In this document: piece by piece, positions 58,606 through 64,000 of the stretch | Layout: the number at the start of each line of letters is the position of its first letter | Position numbering within the stretch: position 1 is the stretch's first letter | Source of the DNA: Candidatus Nitrotoga sp. HW29 | GTDB lineage: Bacteria; Pseudomonadota; Gammaproteobacteria; Burkholderiales; Gallionellaceae | DNA: 64,000 nucleotides | NCBI RefSeq assembly: GCF_924101635.2 | Contig: NZ_CAKMAA020000030.1 | Coordinates: 23,052 to 87,051, forward strand | Direction of reading: 5' to 3' | Notes under the pieces: model-generated | What the model saw: only the letters and a program-made list of their open reading frames with translations | What the model was told of the DNA's origin: nothing | Database searches by the model: none | Translations under genes and position numbers: made by a program

Positions 58606-61260
58606 ACATCCATAAAACCTTCGGTGGAGCCCGATCTGGGCGGTGGATTCTGGAGAGAGATACCGGATGATACAAGCAAGGGATTCGATTCACCTGACGG
58701 CATGCTGGTAGAAAAGGGCGGCGCAGCGCAGGTGTTGCGCTTGGCTAACCTGGTCAACAATTACTCAGCTAATCCTGCCACTTCTACTAACCCGCGAAAA
58801 TTGTATACCTATTGTCCGAGTGGTACATGCATCGCACAGTTATCCCATTCGGATAACGCATTCGACAGCACAAACGCCCGCATTACCGATGCGCTGTTGG
58901 GAACCGGTGCAAGAACCATTACATCCATAACCAGTGCAGCCACTACGACAGCCACGAGTGCGGTGGCCGGAGGAACGTCTCCTGCCGTGAACGTTTCAAT
59001 TTTCCCTTTTTCCAAGAGTGGCAATACTGTCACTGCAACGGTTTCAGATGTGGAGCGTGCCTATATCACCACTGGAACTCAGATTACAATAAGCACTGGT
59101 GCGTCGAAATACAACTGTGCACCATGCACGGTAACGGGTACGCCAACCGCTACTACCTTCACCTATTCCAAATCGGGTGGAAGCGGGTCGGTGACTGCGC
59201 CTTATACCGCAACTGTTCCATCTGCGATTATCACTTCTACAGCTGTGGATATCAGCAAGGTAGCCCATGGTTTGGCGGTTGGCCAGAAAGTAACGTTCTC
59301 CACCTGTTCTGTGCTGACGGGATTGAACAACCAGGTTATAAGCGTCACAGCTGCAACTGACAATACCTTTACGGTTAGCGCACCCTCAGCCATGGCCGGA
59401 ACGGATACGGCATGCCACTATACGCCCAACACGGCGACCGTGACTTCAGCCGAACATGGGTTCCCTAGCGGGGAACAAATCACTATCGCCAGTGCATCCC
59501 CTGGCGCTTACAATGGCGACTGGGTCATTACTGTTACGGGCGCTAACACCTTCACTTATCAATATACGGCTGCCGCCCCGCTATCCACTTTCACCGGCTC
59601 AGCAACTGCCTCCTCCAGCACCACCACCAGAACCAATCTTACCCAATGGGTGCGTGGCTATGACAATAATGGTGATGAATCCGGTCCTGGATTACCCATC
59701 AATATTCGCCCCTCTGTTCATGGTGATGTCCTTCATTCGCGACCAACCGTCATCAACTATGGTGGCACAACCGGCGTGGTGGTTTTCTATGGCGCTAATG
59801 ATGGGGTATTTCGTGCCATCAATGGCAATCAGACTAACCCTACAGGCAGTTCTCTGACAGCTCCCGGCAGTGAATTGTGGGGTTTTATTCCGAGCGAATT
59901 TTACGGTAAGCTTAGACGGTTGCACGACAACAGCCCGTTGTTAAGTTTGCCAACTACGCTGCCAGGTATTATTCCAACGCCAAAGACCAAAGATTATTTT
60001 GTGGATGGCTCGACGGGTACCTATCAGTTATTAAATGCAGATGGTACAACCAATACTGCCTACCTCTACCTCGCCATGCGTCGGGGAGGACGATTCCTTT
60101 ATGCTTTGAATGTGTCTGCGCCAACCAATCCGCAGTATTTGTGGAGAATAAGTAACATGGATACCGACTTCGCTGAACTTGGGCAGACCTGGTCGCAGCC
60201 GAAAGTAGCCAACGTTAAAGGGTATGCCAATCCAGTGCTTATTTTTGGGGCAGGCTACGATACGGCGGAAGATAGCGAACCGCCCACAGCTGATACTATG
60301 GGTCGCGGGATATTCATCGTGGATGCAATTACCGGTACGATGGTATGGAGTGCCACGTATGGAGCCTCCAGTGCCTGCAGTGGCTCTACAACAAAAGCGA
60401 CATGCACCGTATCAGGGATGAATTACAGCATTCCTGCTGATATAGCTCTGGTGGACCGCGACAACGATGGAAAGGTAGATCGTTTGTATGCCGTAGATAC
60501 GGGTGGCAATGTATGGCGAGTAGATCTTCAGCGCACGGCAACCGATATAACGCCAGAGTTCTGGAGAGTGAATAAGGTAGCCGCTCTGGGCTGCGCTACC
60601 GAGGCGTGCACGGCTGGAACTACTCCCCGCAAGTTTTTCTATCCGGCGGATGTCGTACCTACCAATGGATACGACGCGATACTAGTTGGCTCCGGTGACC
60701 GTGAACATCCACTTTATTCCAGCTTATCTTCCAACAAGTCGTACAGTATAAGCAACCGGTTTTATATGCTGAAGGATCTTACCGGCAATGATGGCAGTAG
60801 CCTGGCAACCATTACTCATTCAAACTTGTTTGATGCTACCAGCACGACTTACGATGGCTCGCTTAAGGGCTACTACATTATTTTGGGTACAGGGGAAAAA
60901 GTAGTCAATGCACCGGCTACGGTGGCCGGTTATACCTATTTCGGTACTAATCAGCCAAAGGTACCAGATAGCAATTCATGTACCGGGAATTTGGGAATCG
61001 CGAGAGGCTATAGTATCAAGTCTCTGACAGGAGTTTATACATCCACCGAGTTTGCCGGAGGGGGATTGCCGCCTTCACCGGTGTCCGGTTTGGTAAATAT
61101 CACCGTGATAGAAAATGGAGTGCTAAAGACGAGACTCGTTCCATTCTTGATAGGTGGTGGTGGCGGCGGCGGACCGGATGGCTTGTCTGCTCTCGGTACC
61201 ACAAGACCACCAATCAATGTCAAAACGAGCCGCCGCAGAGCCTATTGGTACAAAAATTAG
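58606..61260 (+). pseudogene. pilY1: PilY1 C-terminal part (propeller), downstream of the TAG
   Basis: The frame continues from the amber codon for 884 codons; a GTG at 58624 is the first possible restart but has no signal peptide or clear ribosome binding site. Residues about 90-345 of this part are an insertion of beta-rich repeats (TSAEHGFPSGEQITIAS, NTFTYQY, KVAHGLAVGQKVTFST) not found in short PilY1 proteins. The PilY1 propeller follows: RPTVINYGGTTGVVVFYGAN, GSELWGFIPSEFYG and YLYLAMRRGGRFLYAL. A Ca2+-binding loop DRDNDGKVD starts at codon 1045 of the joined frame. It ends with a short Gly-rich GGGGGGG stretch and a basic tail. Without readthrough this part would not be exported. Confidence 0.8.
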
Positions 61261-61408
61261 TATGCTTCTAACATGACCAGACTAACCTGGATATGCGTCA
61301 GGCAGGCGTTGAATAGATGTAATGGTAATTCTGCTACCCAAGTACGCCGATTGAATCGACAGTAGAATCTTTTGAATTTTGCGACCAAAAAACGAAGGAA
61401 ATTCACAA
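61261..61408. other. Short gap between pilY1 and the IS200-like remnant
   Basis: No gene. It probably contains the pilY1 3' flank and the left flank of the IS remnant; no clear terminator. Confidence 0.3.
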
Positions 61409-61574
61409 ATGAAAGAGTATCAGAGCCTCGCGCATACGAGATGGGGTTAAATATCATGTGGTGTTTATCTCGAATGCGTCACCACCTTGGTGCGGTATTT
61501 TGAACCTTGGCGAGGCGAAGCGAAACAAGGAGGTAGTGTTGGAATGGCATTTGATGTCAGATCATGTACATGTT
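61409..61574 (+). pseudogene. Decayed IS200/IS605-type transposase (TnpA) N-terminal remnant
   Basis: An ATG at 61409 reads MKEYQSLAHTRWG and then a stop. In another frame KYHVVFIS continues the IS200 N-terminus, RHHLGAVF follows, and WHLMSDHVHV (ending 61574) matches the HUH motif region of TnpA (GHLMPDHVH). At least two frameshifts or stops separate these pieces. The remnant stops abruptly where the IS30-like remnant on the other strand begins, so one element probably truncated the other. Confidence 0.7.
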
Positions 61575-61860
61575 AAAGCCGATTGGCAGCTTGTTCCGGG
61601 CTGAGGCTCTCCCAGATCAACTTCTCGACTTTCGCCCATTCATGTCATGAGAAGCATTGGTCATTGATACAGGTTTGCCGGCGCTTATCACGTAACGATT
61701 GCACCTGCTTGGCCGCCAGTCGCGTTAACCTTTGTTTTGTCTGAATTCTTAATAGGTCGTCGATTTATCCACGTCCACTTTGGGGCAGTCCGGGTTGGAT
61801 TCAAGCTCGCTTGTTTCAATCCGTAAATCTGATATCGCTGTCCGCTGGTGAGTTGCTTTT
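61575..61860 (-). pseudogene. Decayed IS30-family transposase N-terminal remnant
   Basis: Read on the minus strand, three frames together reconstruct an IS30-type N-terminus: KQLTSGQRYQIYGLKQASL (from about 61858), then KVDVDKSTTY and EFRQNKG with stops, then SLRDKRRQ and WAKVEKLIWESLSPEQAANRL split by a stop at the preceding residue. The SPEQ motif and the R-Y-Q-I-Y start are IS30 hallmarks. The DDE catalytic part is missing. It is non-functional and fused at 61574/61575 to the IS200-like remnant. Confidence 0.7.
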
Positions 61861-61989
61861 CTTACTTGGTCGTTTAAGTGGCTCCGATATTAACGCGGCT
61901 TGCTACCTATATTCCCTTGTAAAAATTGTACTTCACCGTTAATTTTCTTATTGAAGATGTTGTCCCTGACGCATCGTTTATCCGCTAAT

Positions 61990-62307
61990 TTAAGGGGAAA
62001 GAACTTTTAAACCGATGATGCCAGCGAGAATCAGACCAACGCAAATCAACCTGCTGACTGTGGCAGAGTCGCCAAACAAAAAAATTCCCAAGAGGACTGT
62101 TCCTACAGTGCCAACTCCGGTCCAGACCGCGTAGGCTGTTCCAACTGGCAAATCTTTCATGGCGATACCAAGAAGTGTCAAGCTGACGAGCATGGCGGCT
62201 ACCGTTCCTACGGTCGGCCATAGCTTGGTAAAGCCATCTGTGTATTTGAGACCGATAGCCCATCCTACTTCAAAAAGTCCAGCGATGGTGAGAATAACCC
62301 AAGCCAT
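61990..62307 (-). CDS. gdx: SMR-family guanidinium exporter (Gdx/SugE type)
   Basis: A 105-residue small multidrug resistance protein with four membrane helices. The N-terminal signature [20 protein letters not shown] (about 10-29) has the membrane-embedded Glu13 and the Gdx-specific WAIGLKYT, distinguishing guanidinium exporters (formerly SugE) from EmrE-type multidrug pumps. A single gene copy suggests the homodimeric dual-topology type. AGGAGGA precedes the ATG. A hairpin with an ACGA loop immediately upstream resembles half of a guanidine-II riboswitch. The gene sits among IS and integrase relics, so it may have arrived horizontally. Confidence 0.9.
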   Translation of the reverse strand: MAWVILTIAGLFEVGWAIGLKYTDGFTKLWPTVGTVAAMLVSLTLLGIAMKDLPVGTAYAVWTGVGTVGTVLLGIFLFGDSATVSRLICVGLILAGIIGLKVLSP

Positions 62308-62324
62308 AATTCCTCCTGAAAAAA

Positions 62325-62338
62325 TAAGGTCGTCCTCA
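62325..62338 (-). promoter_or_regulatory. Guanidine-II (mini-ykkC)-like hairpin in the gdx leader
   Basis: On the minus strand AGG-ACGA-CCT (within TGAGGACGACCTTA) forms a small stem with the ACGR loop typical of guanidine-II riboswitches, 7 bases before the Shine–Dalgarno sequence. The expected second ACGR hairpin was not found upstream, so the element is incomplete or coincidental. Confidence 0.4.
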
Positions 62339-62730
62339 ATTTTTGATTTAACCCGGATTATCTATTAAAGCAGTTCCTCATTGAAAAACAAGGAAAATTT
62401 CTAATGGATACCACTTGAAACCCTATTGATTTTATTAGATTCGCTCTTCCAATGGACAGTCTGGGTTTAAAAAGCAGGATTGTCCCTGCTATTTGCTTGA
62501 GTGATGCACGTGCCTGCTCAGCTTAATATTTAGGCTGGTCTATCAATAGATGAGTGTTTTTTGATTCAAGCAGTAGTAATTTGTCTGTAATTAATGGCGG
62601 TGTAAGCTTTAATAGTATGCCTCGGCTCGAACCCCTCTACAAGGCTTGATACGTCGGGCACGTAATGGCAGCATCAATCTGGCCCGCCTACGCTTAGGAT
62701 GATCTATCCTGCCGCGCAACTATCACGCGA
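62339..62730. other. Non-coding stretch upstream of gdx and the integrase relic
   Basis: No credible gene. It holds the gdx promoter region and short frames with fragments resembling element sequence (for example ARNGSINLARLRLG near 62660). GGCTCGAACCCC at about 62621-62632 is only superficially like a tRNA T-arm; no tRNA fold is supported. Confidence 0.35.
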
Positions 62731-63104
62731 GGCAATGGTAGCGGCTACCTATTGGTATTCGGCATGAATCTATTGGACACATCACAGAACAGCGCAAACA
62801 AATGGCAAAAGTAATTCTAGAATCCGGCGTTACCTTTACGATTCATGATTTACGCCGCACCTTCATTACTATTGCCGAAAGCCAAGATATTTCAGCTTAT
62901 GCATTGAAGCGTCTTTTAAATCATAAAATGAATAATGACGTTACTGCTGGATACATCATCAATGATGTAGAACGATTGAGAGAACCTATGCAAAAAATTA
63001 CCAGCTATTTGCTTAAGAGCGTTGGCTTCGAACCTTCTGGGGAAATTATCACTTTACCTAAGAAAAAATGCACTGAACAAAATATTAGTACGCTTGACGT
63101 ATAG
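62731..63104 (+). pseudogene. Tyrosine recombinase (phage-type integrase) C-terminal remnant, frameshifted
   Basis: From 62802 a 100-codon frame encodes the catalytic C-terminus: TIHDLRRTFITIAES (with the H-x-L-R box), ALKRLLNHKM (second His) and DVTAGYI (nucleophile Tyr). The homologous sequence extends upstream without a start as GHITEQRKQ in the same frame, and further upstream GNGSGYLLVFG is in another frame, so a frameshift and loss of the N-terminal half make it a relic. It is related to P4-type integrases, which insert into tRNA genes, but no tRNA or attachment site is visible. Confidence 0.75.
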
Positions 63105-63127
63105 CATAAAGCGTTATAAATTTCTTC

Positions 63128-63406
63128 ATGATTAAATCATTCCGCTGTAAGAATACGGAAGCCCTCTACCAAGGCAAGCGCGTAAGGAAATTTGAATCCT
63201 TCGCAACCCAGGCAGAAAAAAGGCTGGAGATATTGGACAATGCCAAAACCATTCATGATTTGATGGGATTGCCGAGCAATCGCTTTGAAGCATTAGCCGG
63301 AGACCGAGCTGGGCAATACAGCATACGCGTCAATCAGCAATGGCGTGTGTGCTTCGAGTGGAAAGATGCGGATGCTTATAATGTGGAAATCGTTGATTAC
63401 CATTAA
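63128..63406 (+). CDS. higB: HigB-type toxin (RelE/ParE superfamily)
   Basis: A 92-residue putative ribosome-dependent mRNA interferase. The pattern starts with IKSFRCKNTEALYQGKRVRK; RKFESFATQAEKRLEILDNA and the C-terminal AGQYSIRVNQQWRVCFEW are those of the plasmid maintenance killer (HigB) family. Toxin-first order with higA 12 bp downstream is typical of higBA. The proteins look intact. Adjacent to an integrase relic, consistent with a module left from a mobile element. Confidence 0.93.
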   Translation: MIKSFRCKNTEALYQGKRVRKFESFATQAEKRLEILDNAKTIHDLMGLPSNRFEALAGDRAGQYSIRVNQQWRVCFEWKDADAYNVEIVDYH

Positions 63407-63418
63407 AGGAGACAGCAC

Positions 63419-63721
63419 ATGAAAAACAAAATGCGGGCGATTCATCCGGGCGAAATTCTTAAGGATGAACTAATCGAACTGAATTTTTCGGCTAATGCCT
63501 TCGCCAAGGCATTGAATGTACCCACAAACCGGATTACAGCTATTTTAAATGAGCAGCGAAGCGTTACTGCGGATACTGCCCTGCGTTTGGCTAGATTTTT
63601 TGGTACTACGCCGGATTTTTGGATGAGTCTGCAAGCTAGCTATGATGTCAAAAAAGCGATTGCAGCTGCCGGAAAGGAAATTGAGGAGAACGTTAAGCCC
63701 AAAGAATTGCTGGCTGTGTAA
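63419..63721 (+). CDS. higA: HigA-type antitoxin
   Basis: A 100-residue XRE-family antitoxin. HPGEILKDELIELN is the HigA signature. The helix-turn-helix (about 25-62, ANAFAKALNVPTNRITAILN) is followed by ADTALRLARFFGTTPDFWMSLQ. It should neutralise HigB and repress the operon. AAAGGAG lies 8 bp upstream of the ATG. Confidence 0.94.
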   Translation: MKNKMRAIHPGEILKDELIELNFSANAFAKALNVPTNRITAILNEQRSVTADTALRLARFFGTTPDFWMSLQASYDVKKAIAAAGKEIEENVKPKELLAV

Positions 63722-63816
63722 ATTTCCTACAACTAACTTGGCACCTCACGGTATGCCTTCTAGTGATGACAATGCTACCCCAGTATTGAAAAAGTTGCCG
63801 CAAAAGTGATTCCTCT

Positions 63817-63951
63817 ATGTATCTCGACAACAGCAAAGAATATCAAACTGTATGGCAACTTGCTCATGACTGGACAGGAATCGACCAAACTAAGAGTGAC
63901 CCTAATGTATTATCAGTCGAGCTGAAAAATACGATTCATCAAATAATGTAA
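63817..63951 (+). pseudogene. Short 44-residue frame, probable truncated accessory gene
   Basis: The ATG at 63817 opens MYLDNSKEYQTVWQLAHDW and runs 44 codons. The sequence is protein-like and resembles the N-terminus of a small hypothetical protein often found on mobile elements, but it stops early, so it may be a truncated gene. I do not recognise a function. A sequence resembling an element end (TGGTCAAGT...) follows directly before the window edge. Confidence 0.4.
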
Positions 63952-64000
63952 TGGTCAAGTAATAACGGACACATCGATAGGTTGTTTTGCTGCGAACTGT

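Noticed and set aside
62621..62650. tRNA T-arm-like GGCTCGAACCCC near the integrase relic
   Set aside because: No acceptor, D or anticodon stems can be assembled around it, and the loop lacks the TTC core.

Overview
The window looks like a chromosomal segment of a betaproteobacterium, most likely a Nitrosomonadales/Gallionellaceae-type autotroph. The evidence is gene order and protein flavour: M48 protease–cytochrome–phhB–rsgA beside orn, hrcA–hemH, nadK–recN–bamE–dapB, carAB–greA–yhbY–rlmE–ftsH–folP–glmM, a compact APS-type sulfate assimilation cluster, and a CbbY-type phosphatase at the left edge. The genus is inference; there is no rRNA or marker gene to settle it. I see no tRNA, rRNA or CRISPR array.

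Layout. 1–3.4 kb: CbbY fragment, rluF-type pseudouridine synthase, queA, then a HEPN-domain gene bracketed by hairpin-forming interspersed repeats. 3.4–11.4 kb: yqhA, then cysB divergent from a TauE/SafE permease, followed by cysI–DUF934–cysH–cysD–cysN, which runs sulfate -> APS -> sulfite -> sulfide. 11.7–20.1 kb: a secreted DUF5648 protein, a CobD/CbiB-like membrane protein, the rsgA/phhB/cytochrome/M48 block, orn, hemH and hrcA. 20.1–22.5 kb: an accessory insert between hrcA and nadK, holding a hicA remnant and a secreted protein with two PEGA-like repeats and a formylglycine-generating-enzyme-like domain. 22.6–37.8 kb: dense housekeeping genes (NAD, DNA repair, outer-membrane assembly, lysine, pyrimidine/arginine, ribosome maturation, proteolysis, folate, cell-wall precursor).

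38–43.7 kb: a looser region of envelope and signalling genes: zinc-ribbon/Sel1 membrane protein, MEKHLA protein, winged-helix-like small protein, LemA, GIDE/EF-hand membrane protein, a Gly/Tyr-rich secreted protein and a glycine-zipper lipoprotein. 43.8–54 kb: SDR, Ada, a LysR regulator divergent from pirin–DoxX, purT, acnA and a HI0933-type flavoprotein. 54.2–61.3 kb: a minor-pilin operon pilE–fimT–pilV–pilW–pilX–pilY1, in which pilY1 is split by one in-frame TAG where a tryptophan is expected. 61.3–64 kb: a graveyard of mobile elements (IS200-type and IS30-type transposase remnants abutting each other, a frameshifted integrase C-terminus) that also carries a Gdx/SugE guanidinium exporter, possibly with a guanidine-II-like leader hairpin, and a HigBA toxin–antitoxin pair.

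Most interesting are the amber-interrupted pilY1, the tandem duplication of the pilE start region, the PEGA–FGE gene placed in an otherwise conserved neighbourhood, the repeat-flanked HEPN gene, and several candidate regulatory sites (cysB/TauE palindrome, LysR/pirin palindrome, carAB leader hairpin, gdx leader). No complete undescribed system can be demonstrated from sequence reading alone.
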